DNA of 64,000 nucleotides from positions 3,541,072 through 3,605,071 of the forward strand of contig NC_087067.1 in the NCBI RefSeq assembly GCF_963678635.1. Direction: 5' to 3'. Under the pieces are notes generated by a model. It did not search any database and was not told the DNA's origin. It saw nothing but the letters and a program-made list of their open reading frames with translations. Shown piece after piece: positions 55,465 through 64,000 of this stretch. A program made the translations under genes and the position numbers. Numbering within the stretch: the first letter of the stretch is position 1; every line of letters begins with the position of its first letter. The stretch is from Symsagittifera roscoffensis. Its lineage: Eukaryota; Xenacoelomorpha; Acoela; Convolutidae.

Positions 55465-58400
55465 TCATTCAGGTTTATATTTGTGCCATGATTTTAGTTG
55501 TCTATTTATCGGGTCAAGATTTTGATATTGTTTCAGTGTTGAAATTGTAATCGTTTCTGTTGGAGGGAGAAAAATGTTTTCAATTTCGAATTTAGATAAG
55601 GGTATTGTATCAAGTGGGTCGTGGAGGTCAAAAACTTGATTTATTGTGTATTTTGAATCATTTGTTTGTGGTCCTGATAAATTTATTTTATCAGTTAAAT
55701 TTTCTTTTTCAATTAGTGGAAAATGGTCTTTCTTAGGTGGGTGTTGTTTTGTTCGTTTTTGTTGGGTGTTATTTTTTATCCATTGAGAATATGGGATTGG
55801 TTTGAAAGTTGATGTTCCAAGTAGATCAACTTCATAATGATTATTTTGACAATCTAAATAAAGTGGGAAATGTTGTAAACTATTTATTTGTGATTGTTCA
55901 ATATCAGTTTTTACTGCATATTTGCATTCCAATCGGGGTGATGTTTCGTTTTCTGCAAGGTAGAATTTTATGTTTTTGGGTATTTCAACTGTTGTTTTTC
56001 GTGTAAGTAATTCAGGTGGTGTATTTCGACTTAAGGTGTCTGGTAATGCAAGATTTTTTCCTGCAGTCCAAACTATATGTAAGTTTGGAAATTTCATTAG
56101 AATTAGTTGAAATCTGTAAACTCGGTGGTTTGGGTTAGATTTTTGTGTAAAGAGAAAGATGATTGGTTTATGGTCTGTGAATAAAACTGTGGGGTGTTTT
56201 GATCCAAGTATCAGAAATTCATATTCTGTCAGTGTATATATTATGGCTGTACATTCTCTCATTAGAGTTGAGAGTCGTAGCTCTGCTTGAGTGAATAATC
56301 GAGAATTTGCTGATATGAGGTTCATTTTATTTGTACCATTATGTGATTGTAATAGTGCTGCACCGATGCCAAAGTTCGAAGCATCGCACATTGCATAAAA
56401 TGGTTGATTTGAATCTGGAATTGTGTTTGAAATTTGTTCAGTTAAAAGTTTCTTTATTTCTTCAAATCGTGTTTGATGTTCTGTGTTCCATTCAAAATTA
56501 TTTTGTTGTCTAAGGATGTTATAAAATGGTCGTAGATATAATTGCATTTTATAAACATATTTACTTAAAAAGTTTAACATTCCAAGAAATTCTTGGATTT
56601 TCTTTTTATTTGTTGGTGGTTGAAGTTTTTGAATAGCGTCAATGCGTGATTTCAATGGAGTGATTGTTTTTCTTTCTATATTATGTCCTAAGAATTTAAC
56701 TCTTGTCAAAAAGAAGTGTGATTTATCGGGGGCGGCCTTCAGATTTTCGTTCTGAAGTATTTGGTGATATTTTTCTAAAACATTGAACATCTCGTCTTTT
56801 GTTTGTGATTGCATAAAAACATCGTCTAAATAGGTGATTGCGTTTTTCTTGAGTATTAGTGGTCTAAAAATTTTGCTCATAAAAGCTGAAAATGCTGCTG
56901 GTCCTATGGATATTCCATAGAATAAGCGGTTGAATTCATATTGTTGGTTTCCGATAACAAATTGTGTTAAACGTCGTGATTGTTCATCTAGTGGCATTTG
57001 ATTGTATGCACTATTCATATCGGCGGTTGTAAAGTATTTGCCGTTTATTTTTGTTAAAATAACTTGTATTGGTTCAATGGGCCAATTACATTTTGATTCA
57101 TCTATAAGTGAATTGAGGTATCTAGCATCGAGAACGATTTTTAATGATTCTCCTTTAGCTAGAATGATAACGGGGTTGATAAATGTGTTCCCTTTTGGTT
57201 GTTCTTCTTTATTAACTGGTGATATAATGTTGTATTGTTCTAAAATATCGAGTAATCTGTTCACTTTATCATGTAAGTGAATTGGTACTTTACTTGCTCT
57301 CTGTTTTTTGAAAACTGCGTCTGGTTTTAACGGGAGATGTAGTGATGAACTGATTTTTCCAACATCGAATTTTGATGTTGCATAGACTGATGAATATTTA
57401 ATTAGCTGTTTGGCTAACTTTTCGAATTCGTCTTGTGTTATTTGTGAATGTTGGAAATTAAACATTGTTAAAAATTTCTGTTGGTCCTCTGTGTAGTTAC
57501 TTATGTTGAATGTAGGTTTGAAATATGGAGTTTTTGTGAAATAATCCGTATTTCTGTTTTCGTTACTTATTATATTATTTATAGATAATTCTTCATTAAG
57601 AATTGTAGATTGGCAAATATCTAGTAATTGGAGTATATTATTTACGGGATAGGCTTTTTCGTGTATTGGTGATATTGTAGCGTTGGTTTCACAATATCCT
57701 AAAAGTCCTAAAGGTAATGTTACTTGGTAAGGTGTGTTGTTATAGACATGTAAGGAAATGATATCTGAATTCGAATTTTTCAAATATTTTATGGATGAGA
57801 TTGTGATTTTGAAAAATTTGTGAATAGGTTTGAATTCAAAATCTGACATATAAAATTTTTGTTTGTTTTGTTCTTTATCATATTGGTGAACTTGTTTGAT
57901 TGAAAAATTATAGATATTTCCTGATAGTGGTTTTAGGTGTTTTCTTTGTTGGTTAAATATCGGGTAGAATTTTGAAAAGAATGGTGGTTGTTTATTTAAT
58001 CTTTGAAAAAATGTTAAGGATGTTTCTTTTGTTTTTGTATATTTATCTTTGATTAATATTTTACTATTTAGGATGTTAATTGTTGGTATATACTTCGAAA
58101 TAAATGGTATTCCAATGATATTATATTTAATATCAGTGATATGGAATATTTGTTTAAATGGCTTATTTAAAATTTTGCTTTGCTCCATTGTTCTGGTGGG
58201 GAGGAGAAATAATTGGATTTTTCCGTAGTTTATCAATGTTGATCCTTGTGCTGTTGCTAACTTACTGGAGGTTTCAAGAGGTGTTAGCTTTGGGTGTAAA
58301 GTTTTTATTTCATTCCATGTGGGGATGTTTATTATGTTTGATTCTGCTCCTGAATCAATTAAAAAATCTATTTCAAGGTCTGGTGGTTGAAATTCTTTAT

Positions 58401-61400
58401 TTCTTGGGCTTTCTAAGAGAAATGGTATTGTCCAAATTTTTTCTTTGGGTTGTTCTTTTTGTATATTTTGATAAATGTGGTTTGTATTCAAGCATTTTGT
58501 TTTGATATTTTTATTGGTTTGATTTGTAGTGTTAATCTCATTTGTTTCTTGCGTCGTTGGTGTGGAATTTATGGGTGTAGTGTAATAATTTTGAAGAAAT
58601 TCTGATTGATTTTCATATATGTGTGATGAAAAAGGTTGTTCATATATGACAGATTCATAGTCATTTTCGATTTTTATCATATTGATAGAAAGAGTGTTTT
58701 CAGTATCACTTTCTGAATCTGATGATGTACAGTTTATTTGATTGAGTTGTAACGTATCAGTTACTGTGTCATCAATACCTGGAGGGTCTGATGTTGTTTC
58801 TGGATTAGATTGTACTTGATTAATATGTCTTTGATGTTTAGGTGTACTACTTCTGTGGCGATTATTAGAATTATTATAGTTATTATTATTCCGGTGTGGT
58901 GATTGGGAATAATTTCTATAACGATTATTATAACTTGAGTGTCGATTCTGTGAATTATTTCGCGATCTGTTTTGGTAATTATTGTTTGGTCTGTTAAAGT
59001 TCGATCTATTATATGAGTTATTCCTTGATTGATTGTTCGGGTAATTCTGGTTTCGGTTGTTTGAATAACTTCTATTTCGATTATAGGAGTAGTTTCTATT
59101 CCTATTGTATGATGAATTTCGCGATTGGTTGTTTGGATAGTAGTTATTTCTTGATTGGGAATGAGATCTAGAAACAAATCGTTGTGTATTTGAATGTGAT
59201 CTGGAGTAGTTATTTCGACTATTTGGTCTATTGTAGTGATTTTGTGATGAATTATGCGTGTTTCTTCGTTCTGGTGATCTTCCTCTATAACTTGAGTTAT
59301 ATGGTGATTGATTTCTTGTATAATTTGTATTGTTCGGGAGTGGTTTTCCTGAACTGTTGTTGCTGTAGACTGTTTTGTTCGGTAGGTTTTGATCTTTTTT
59401 CATGTATTGATGGAATGATTTATTTGGTTCTTTATATTTTTGAGGTTTATTTTGATTGTCTTGCTGTTTTTGTCTACATTCGGAAATACTATGTCCGTAT
59501 CGTCGGCAATAATTACACCATTTTTTGAAAGATGGTTTGCCTTTAAAGTTTGGGTTCTTTTCGTAAATATTGAGTATTTCAGTGATTTTTTCAACGAGGT
59601 CTGTCTCTGATTCCTGTATAATATTAATATTAGTGGGAGTCGTTTCAATTCTGTTAACGTATTGTAATTTCAGATTTTCCGTTTCTTCTAGTTTCATCGT
59701 GATTTCTGCTTGTTCTAATTTGTCTACTAGTTTTCGAAAATCTAAATCGGGTTCTCGAATTGAAGAAGGATGGGATGCTCTCTTTTTTATTGCTATTTTC
59801 CTTAATTGTGGTGTTAAGGTCATCATTAAGATTTCTGTCATCTTTGTGTTTTTATAGTCATGTGTATTTAATGAATATGCTTTTCGAACTAGTGTTTCGA
59901 TTCGTACTGCTATTTGCTTGATGGTTTCGTTTGGTAATCTGCGAATTTCATTACATAAAACTCTTTGTTGTTGTTTGTTTCTTTCGGAGTCAAACATTTT
60001 TGAAAATTCCTGTGTAAACCTTTTCCAGTTTGATTTTATTTCTAGAGGTAGTACTGAAAACCATTTTTGGGCTGCGCCATCTAAGGTTGTTTGTATTAAC
60101 GCTGTGCGTCGATGTATCCAGTTTTGATGTAGTGGCGTATTAATTGGTTCAGGTCCAATATTTAAAATCAGGTTTGCTGTTACTGCATTTAAATAATCTT
60201 CTACAGAGTATTCAGGGTCTGTTCCTGTGAAAACCATTAAAGGTTTGTTTGATGTTATTGATGATCCACCCATAAGGTATGGATTCATTGTCATTTGTAA
60301 TGATTCTGCTGCATTTGGCATTTGAGAAAAATTTGAAAGTTGGTTTCTTGTTATTTCATGTTGTTGGAGATAATATGGGAGTGGTATTTCATTTTGCATT
60401 TGTGATGGTTGATACGAGTGTGCAGTCATTGGATTTTGTTGTTGAATTGGTTGAAAAGATTGTGTATTAATTAGATTTTGTTGTTGAATTGGTTGTTGAT
60501 GTTGTGCATCTATTGGTTGTGGAGAAAAATTTCTATGATTTGTACGTGTTCTCTGTATTCCTTGTCTACGATATTCTTGAGTATTTGGTGCAAATATATC
60601 TGGTTGTAAGAAATCATCATCTGACGATAAATAATCCATTTGATAAGATGTCTGTTTTTTATTTTTATTTTGTTGAAAAAATGGGTAATTTTCACTGTGA
60701 TCCTGTGGAGGATTTGTTTGGAAATTTATTGAATTAGGTTGGGTCATTGGGTTATCCCAATTTCGAGATCTTGTATATTGGTTAAAATTTCTTTGTGGTT
60801 GATTATATGTTTTTGATGGATATGTATAATTATAATTATGGTCTGTAAAGTTGTTTCTAGTGAATGTTTTGCGTGTTTTTGATGGTATTGTCATGGGTCT
60901 GTATGTTTGGTAATCCATATGTGAATATTTAGGGGCAACCGAAGGTTTAACGGTTGATTGTAAGGTTACCTGTGTTTGTGAAGGATTTGTATTTCTTGGT
61001 GTTGTTAAATTTGGGCGTATTGGTGAAATACTTTGTTGTGTAGTTGTTGTGTGTACAATTTCTTCATTTATGAAGTGTGATGGTGTCTGGATATCTTGTT
61101 GAGTAAGATTCCTAGTTCCATTGAGGTTTTCATTGTGTATGACTGTAGAGTTTAAACTATTATTTTGTGTATCGGGCAAAAATGTATGATAGTTTAATGG
61201 TGTTGCATCAATGGTGAATGGTATTACTCTTACATAATCTCTTATGTAAGATATCGTACTTATTGCTTGACTTGAGATTGTTTGTGGGAAGCTTATAAAT
61301 GCGGGATGAGACCATTCGGGGTCCCAAACATAATCTGATTGTTCTGTGATAGCGGTATCATCGTTCGAGTTTTGGGGTCTAAAATTTTTTCTTGCTTGTG

Positions 61401-62040
61401 CAATTAAATCAATATTGTGTGTGAAATAATCTATTATGAACCATGCCAAAATTTTTTGTAGATCGTGTTTTGTATGTTGTGAAACGTCGTCTTTCGTGAA
61501 ATTTTCTTTAATGATGTTTAAATAACTAGAGAGTAGTGTGATTTCATGTCGTACTCTTAAATGTTTAGATGTTTCTGTCGGTGAGACATTTGTTATTGGG
61601 ATTTCGTTTTCTAATATCGAAATATAACTATATATTATTGCGAAAACTTCATTGGTGAATATGGAGTTTGCTCTTTGTGAGTTATGATATTGGATGCTTT
61701 TTATATATTCTGAAAAAACTTTTGAAAATTCTAAATCAAGATCGTCTGTTTGAATTGTATATTTTCTATTATTATGGTTTGGTGAGGTGAATTCTATGGA
61801 GTAGATTCCATACTGTTGTGTTATGTTGCATATATCTTTTAAGTAGTGGTCTATGATTTGTCTTTTGATTTTTACATCTGGGAACTCTGTTTTACATGGA
61901 CTGATTCCGGGTTCAAATAAATTTAATAGTAAATTTTTGCAAAATATATGCTGTCCTCTATCAGTGGTTGCATCTATTATAAAAGGAAAGATTTCATCAT
62001 CATCTGGGGTTTCGTCACCTGGGGTGTGCGTTGAGCTCAT
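55465..62040 (-). CDS. gag-pol: Retroelement Gag-protease-reverse transcriptase-RNase H
   Basis: 2191 aa, one frame from ATG 62040. Residues 1-~640: unusual long N-terminus, ordered at first and then Pro/Gln/Asn-rich. ~650-790: Gag capsid-like region (AQKWFSVLP, WKRFTQEFSKMF, ETIKQIAVRIETLVRKAY). ~841-855: CCHC knuckle CNYCRRYGHSISEC. ~880-1090: Asn/Arg/Ser/Tyr-rich repeats, likely RNA-binding. ~1230: protease LIDSGAESN. ~1620-1800: reverse transcriptase with TADMNSAYNQMPL, LFYGISIGPAAF and YLDDV near 1736. ~1883-2005: RNase H (MCDASNFGIGAAL, TDHKP, NLALPDTLSR). Gag and Pol share one frame, so relative output is not set by a gag/pol frameshift. All catalytic motifs are intact. Confidence 0.92.
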   Translation of the reverse strand: MSSTHTPGDETPDDDEIFPFIIDATTDRGQHIFCKNLLLNLFEPGISPCKTEFPDVKIKRQIIDHYLKDICNITQQYGIYSIEFTSPNHNNRKYTIQTDDLDLEFSKVFSEYIKSIQYHNSQRANSIFTNEVFAIIYSYISILENEIPITNVSPTETSKHLRVRHEITLLSSYLNIIKENFTKDDVSQHTKHDLQKILAWFIIDYFTHNIDLIAQARKNFRPQNSNDDTAITEQSDYVWDPEWSHPAFISFPQTISSQAISTISYIRDYVRVIPFTIDATPLNYHTFLPDTQNNSLNSTVIHNENLNGTRNLTQQDIQTPSHFINEEIVHTTTTQQSISPIRPNLTTPRNTNPSQTQVTLQSTVKPSVAPKYSHMDYQTYRPMTIPSKTRKTFTRNNFTDHNYNYTYPSKTYNQPQRNFNQYTRSRNWDNPMTQPNSINFQTNPPQDHSENYPFFQQNKNKKQTSYQMDYLSSDDDFLQPDIFAPNTQEYRRQGIQRTRTNHRNFSPQPIDAQHQQPIQQQNLINTQSFQPIQQQNPMTAHSYQPSQMQNEIPLPYYLQQHEITRNQLSNFSQMPNAAESLQMTMNPYLMGGSSITSNKPLMVFTGTDPEYSVEDYLNAVTANLILNIGPEPINTPLHQNWIHRRTALIQTTLDGAAQKWFSVLPLEIKSNWKRFTQEFSKMFDSERNKQQQRVLCNEIRRLPNETIKQIAVRIETLVRKAYSLNTHDYKNTKMTEILMMTLTPQLRKIAIKKRASHPSSIREPDLDFRKLVDKLEQAEITMKLEETENLKLQYVNRIETTPTNINIIQESETDLVEKITEILNIYEKNPNFKGKPSFKKWCNYCRRYGHSISECRQKQQDNQNKPQKYKEPNKSFHQYMKKDQNLPNKTVYSNNSSGKPLPNNTNYTRNQSPYNSSYRGRSPERRNTHNSSQNHYNRPNSRNNYSRSHSNTQRFVSRSHSQSRNNYYPNNQSRNSSYNRNRNYSYNRNRSYSNNRNQNYPNNQSRNNSYNRSNFNRPNNNYQNRSRNNSQNRHSSYNNRYRNYSQSPHRNNNNYNNSNNRHRSSTPKHQRHINQVQSNPETTSDPPGIDDTVTDTLQLNQINCTSSDSESDTENTLSINMIKIENDYESVIYEQPFSSHIYENQSEFLQNYYTTPINSTPTTQETNEINTTNQTNKNIKTKCLNTNHIYQNIQKEQPKEKIWTIPFLLESPRNKEFQPPDLEIDFLIDSGAESNIINIPTWNEIKTLHPKLTPLETSSKLATAQGSTLINYGKIQLFLLPTRTMEQSKILNKPFKQIFHITDIKYNIIGIPFISKYIPTINILNSKILIKDKYTKTKETSLTFFQRLNKQPPFFSKFYPIFNQQRKHLKPLSGNIYNFSIKQVHQYDKEQNKQKFYMSDFEFKPIHKFFKITISSIKYLKNSNSDIISLHVYNNTPYQVTLPLGLLGYCETNATISPIHEKAYPVNNILQLLDICQSTILNEELSINNIISNENRNTDYFTKTPYFKPTFNISNYTEDQQKFLTMFNFQHSQITQDEFEKLAKQLIKYSSVYATSKFDVGKISSSLHLPLKPDAVFKKQRASKVPIHLHDKVNRLLDILEQYNIISPVNKEEQPKGNTFINPVIILAKGESLKIVLDARYLNSLIDESKCNWPIEPIQVILTKINGKYFTTADMNSAYNQMPLDEQSRRLTQFVIGNQQYEFNRLFYGISIGPAAFSAFMSKIFRPLILKKNAITYLDDVFMQSQTKDEMFNVLEKYHQILQNENLKAAPDKSHFFLTRVKFLGHNIERKTITPLKSRIDAIQKLQPPTNKKKIQEFLGMLNFLSKYVYKMQLYLRPFYNILRQQNNFEWNTEHQTRFEEIKKLLTEQISNTIPDSNQPFYAMCDASNFGIGAALLQSHNGTNKMNLISANSRLFTQAELRLSTLMRECTAIIYTLTEYEFLILGSKHPTVLFTDHKPIIFLFTQKSNPNHRVYRFQLILMKFPNLHIVWTAGKNLALPDTLSRNTPPELLTRKTTVEIPKNIKFYLAENETSPRLECKYAVKTDIEQSQINSLQHFPLYLDCQNNHYEVDLLGTSTFKPIPYSQWIKNNTQQKRTKQHPPKKDHFPLIEKENLTDKINLSGPQTNDSKYTINQVFDLHDPLDTIPLSKFEIENIFLPPTETITISTLKQYQNLDPINRQLKSWHKYKPE

Positions 62041-62482
62041 TTTTTCGTTCGATGACTGTTAATATGTAATTATTAATGTGTCGAATTGGTTGATTCCAAT
62101 TGTATAAATGTACTGGTTTGTGTTTATACTGCTTTTTTATTCTTCTTTTTCCTCTTTTTGATGAATTTGAAGTTGTTTCTGAGTCAGAAAAATATAATTG
62201 ATCGTGAAGTGGGCAATTTTTATCTATTGATTGTTTTAGTTTGTAAAGTTCGTCTAAACTGTTGGTTTCTGATTCTGAAAATGCGTTTCGATTTTTTGAA
62301 AATCTTTTTCGTGTTATTTGTCTTTGTTTCGTTATTATTTTTCTTTTTAGTGTTTGTCGTTTTGTTCGAATGTATCCAACTGTTTGTGTATGAGGTGTGA
62401 TTACAAGGTCGTATTTTTTGTTATCTATTTCACAATTGTGTAAAACGATTGTTTGTTTATTTCCTAGGTTTTTAAATGACAT
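62015..62482 (-). CDS. Retroelement 155-aa basic ORF upstream of gag
   Basis: ATG at 62482; 155 aa, strongly basic in the middle (TKRQTLKRKIITKQRQ, RKRF) with a Ser/Glu patch (FSESETNS, FSDSETTSNSS) and a second basic run (SKRGKRRIKKQYK). Not recognised. The basic patches could bind RNA or act as nuclear localisation signals, and the Ser-acidic motifs resemble casein-kinase sites. It overlaps the gag-pol start by 26 nt in another frame. A gene before gag is unusual for Ty3/Gypsy elements. Confidence 0.65.
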   Translation of the reverse strand: MSFKNLGNKQTIVLHNCEIDNKKYDLVITPHTQTVGYIRTKRQTLKRKIITKQRQITRKRFSKNRNAFSESETNSLDELYKLKQSIDKNCPLHDQLYFSDSETTSNSSKRGKRRIKKQYKHKPVHLYNWNQPIRHINNYILTVIERKNELNAHPR

Positions 62483-63716
62483 AAGGTTTAGGATGACGGA
62501 TGCAAAAGGTTGTTAAATGGTTTCTATTTTCCTAAACTGTTAGTTCTTACGATTTTTTGGTTAGCTTAACCTGGGTCTATTTGTTCAGGGTTGGAGAGAA
62601 AAGTATATCGATTCCGAAGAATGATTCTTTACTTTCTCGTGGCTAGTATAAGTTAAGGTGTTAACTTACTTAATCTTACTTAGGGGTAGTGATTGTGTTC
62701 AAGGGTTGGAGAATAGTAAATCGATCCACAAGGTTCAGGTATAATTAGAACGCGAGTAGTTCGTTAGATACTATTTTAAACTTACTAAGTCTAAGATTTA
62801 TCCTGGGTCTGGTAAGAGGGGGGGGTCAAGTGAAGGATGAATAACCGAAGTTCTTCACTGTTTATCCTAATTTGAATGATTAGTTTTGTTTAAAAATTTC
62901 TATTAGTCTTAGGTCTTTAGAAAGGGTTGGGTAGTGAATCGACGTTTGAGGTCGTTAGACACTAATTAAGTGGGTGGGGGAGAACAAAGTTGTTCTGTTT
63001 GATCCAAGGATAAGCCTTGATGATCAAATTTGAAATTTAATTAATTAGAAAATGATTTAAGATCCAAGGATAAGCCTTGATGATCTGGTTTTAAAATTAA
63101 GTGAATTTAAGTTTTAATAAAATTTTAAATGTGTGTAAAGGAAAGATTTAGTGTTTTGATGATATTAGTGGGTTTATGATTGCTGTTATGTTTTAGGTGA
63201 TGGAGCTGGAACAACAGGATGATTTATGTTTACTAACCATTTATTGTCATGCTACTAATTTTTATTTTTTATTTTTCAATAAATATTTTTCAAACATGTT
63301 TTGTATATTACTGCAGAGTTTTAGGAAAACGATCTTAGATCTTTTTATCAATCGTTATTGTATATTAATAATTTTGTTTAGCGCCTGAAATGATTTTGAA
63401 GATTAACTTCAAGGTTTTATGTTTGCAAATGAAAATCTAAATTCATTGCCAGTAGTATTCTAAATATAAAAGTTTGTTCTGGTTTTTGCCTAACTATCAT
63501 ATAGCTATATGGCAAGTTTCTACTTTGTCGTATGTCGTCTCTGGTTCGAGGTCTTCTTCCAATTCCGGGTAGTTCTGTTATGGTTCGGAATATTGGCTCT
63601 GATCTATTGAGTCGTAGAGACATTTCGATTAAATTATTGTCGTATAACATTTTGTAAATGTTTTTGTCTAATTTCTAATCTATTTTGGTTAATTCTAAGC
63701 TATTAAGGTCTTGTTC
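62483..63716 (-). other. Retroelement leader with repeated motifs
   Basis: 1.2-kb leader between the primer site and the first large ORF. A 27-nt phrase (ATCCAAGGATAAGCCTTGATG core) occurs twice 60 nt apart (63002 and 63062). The word AGGGTTGG, followed within ~25 nt by ATCGA, occurs at 62589, 62703 and 62926. Such repeats could be packaging or translation-control structures. Confidence 0.6.
63417..63650 (-). CDS. Retroelement small leader ORF, 77 aa
   Basis: ATG at 63650, about 70 nt after the candidate primer-binding site; polar, with Arg-rich GRRPRTRDD. First ATG frame of the transcript after the LTR. It may be an upstream ORF, a first exon spliced to a downstream frame (such as ATG-less ORF C), or chance. 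Confidence 0.4.
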   Translation of the reverse strand: MLYDNNLIEMSLRLNRSEPIFRTITELPGIGRRPRTRDDIRQSRNLPYSYMIVRQKPEQTFIFRILLAMNLDFHLQT

Positions 63717-63735
63717 GAGACTTATGGTCGCACCA
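63717..63735 (-). other. Candidate primer-binding site
   Basis: Two bases after the LTR end (minus strand) comes TGGTGCGACCATAAG. A TGG start next to the LTR is the usual sign of a PBS paired to a tRNA 3' CCA. I could not identify the tRNA. Confidence 0.5.
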
Positions 63736-63737
63736 GA

Positions 63738-64000
63738 TGAGTTATGACTGGAGTGTTTAACTCATAGAGTAATTTCGGATAGGGTACACCGTCTGCTCGT
63801 CACGCTATCTTATTTTCGGCCGGATAGATTCGTGCAACTTCTTAGTCTAATACCGATCCTAATCTTACTCTTATACTATCTAGTCTCAGGTTGTTTAACT
63901 AGTCTCTGCTAGGCTCAATAGATCTAGGGTATACTGGTTTATTGCGGCTGCTGAAGTGCTCGGGAGAGTCCAACTAATTTCTAAGTTAAATTCAAATCTC
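63738..64000 (-). repeat. 5' LTR of the retroelement (cut by window end)
   Basis: 263 nt visible, matching 45345-45607 without indels and with two substitutions (at about 63757 and 63853). The remainder, with promoter and target-site duplication, lies outside the window. Confidence 0.9.

Larger units (their letters stand above)
45345..64000 (-). mobile_element. Giant Ty3/Gypsy-type LTR retroelement with envelope-like and extra ORFs
   Basis: Direct repeats at 45345 and 63738 start identically (TGAGTTATGAC) and match for the 263 nt visible to the window end, with two mismatches seen. Between them on the minus strand are, in order: a leader, a basic 155-aa ORF, Gag-PR-RT-RNaseH, integrase, two small hydrophobic ORFs, an ATG-less Pro/Ser/Thr-rich frame, an envelope-like ORF and a 601-aa orphan. 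PR-RT-RH-IN order and the GPY/F module place it with Ty3/Gypsy elements. If both LTRs are 493 bp the element is ~18.9 kb, far above the usual 5-10 kb. Frames are intact and the sense strand is A-rich and G-poor throughout, unlike the flanks. The insertion looks young. Confidence 0.9.

Noticed and set aside
58158-59528. Plus-strand frames of 114-115 codons and minus-strand Ile/Thr-rich 138-codon frame within gag-pol
   Set aside because: Shadows of the Asn/Arg/Ser-rich repeat tract and neighbouring gag-pol sequence in other frames.
1-64000. CRISPR arrays, bacterial operons, riboswitches
   Set aside because: None seen; introns, SINEs and LINEs show this is eukaryotic nuclear DNA, and the repeats lack CRISPR spacing.

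Overview
The window is AT-rich nuclear DNA from an invertebrate animal. Coding regions are split by GT-AG introns and one GC-AG intron, tRNA-derived SINEs are present, and the host genes are eukaryotic: RPA2, ERH, EXOSC1 (CSL4) and TUBGCP2. A nicotinic-receptor-like N-terminus points to Metazoa. I could not place the phylum. Every host gene recognised lies on the minus strand.

Layout: (1) 1-14.1 kb is repeats. An inverted-repeat-flanked element occupies 866-3295. An RTE-like LINE (6089-9073, minus, one long intact ORF) sits between two 774-bp direct repeats that look identical. After it come a fold-back structure (9.8-11.4 kb) and a tandem array of ~590-bp units (11.36-14.08 kb). (2) 14.1-19.3 kb is mostly featureless but holds two minus-strand exons of a Cys-loop receptor-like gene (15.65-16.55 kb). 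(3) 19.4-31.4 kb holds two ruined non-LTR retrotransposons, one with a 2A-like motif and zinc fingers, plus a SINE and degenerate repeats. (4) 32.8-44.7 kb is the gene-rich part: RPA2, ERH, EXOSC1 and TUBGCP2 in a row on the minus strand, with exon junctions resolvable by eye. In RPA2, ERH and EXOSC1 a consensus 3' splice site lies 7-16 nt before the start codon, which suggests spliced-leader trans-splicing or very short 5'UTR introns.

(5) 45.3-64 kb (running off the end) is one large, intact, apparently young Ty3/Gypsy-type LTR retroelement on the minus strand, about 18.9 kb if both LTRs are the same length. Where both LTRs are visible (263 nt) they differ at two positions. After a long leader come a basic 155-aa ORF, a 2191-aa Gag-PR-RT-RNaseH ORF, and an integrase in the +1 frame. 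A virus-like 3' block of five further open frames follows: two tiny membrane proteins, an ATG-less 378-codon Pro/Ser/Thr-rich frame, an 872-aa envelope-like membrane glycoprotein, and a 601-aa orphan. Three of the four junctions in that block are overlaps of a few to ~74 nt, two of them four-base ATGA stop/start overlaps. The element lies just upstream of, or inside a 5' intron of, TUBGCP2, whose first coding exon or exons are not seen. This retroelement, with its polycistronic tail and several unrecognised proteins, is the most likely undescribed system in the window.

How the parts work together: RPA2 (ssDNA binding), EXOSC1 (RNA exosome cap), ERH (RNA-processing adaptor) and TUBGCP2 (microtubule nucleation) are housekeeping genes with no obvious shared pathway. 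The retroelement has its own replication, integration and putative entry functions. All assignments come from reading the sequence; no database search was run.
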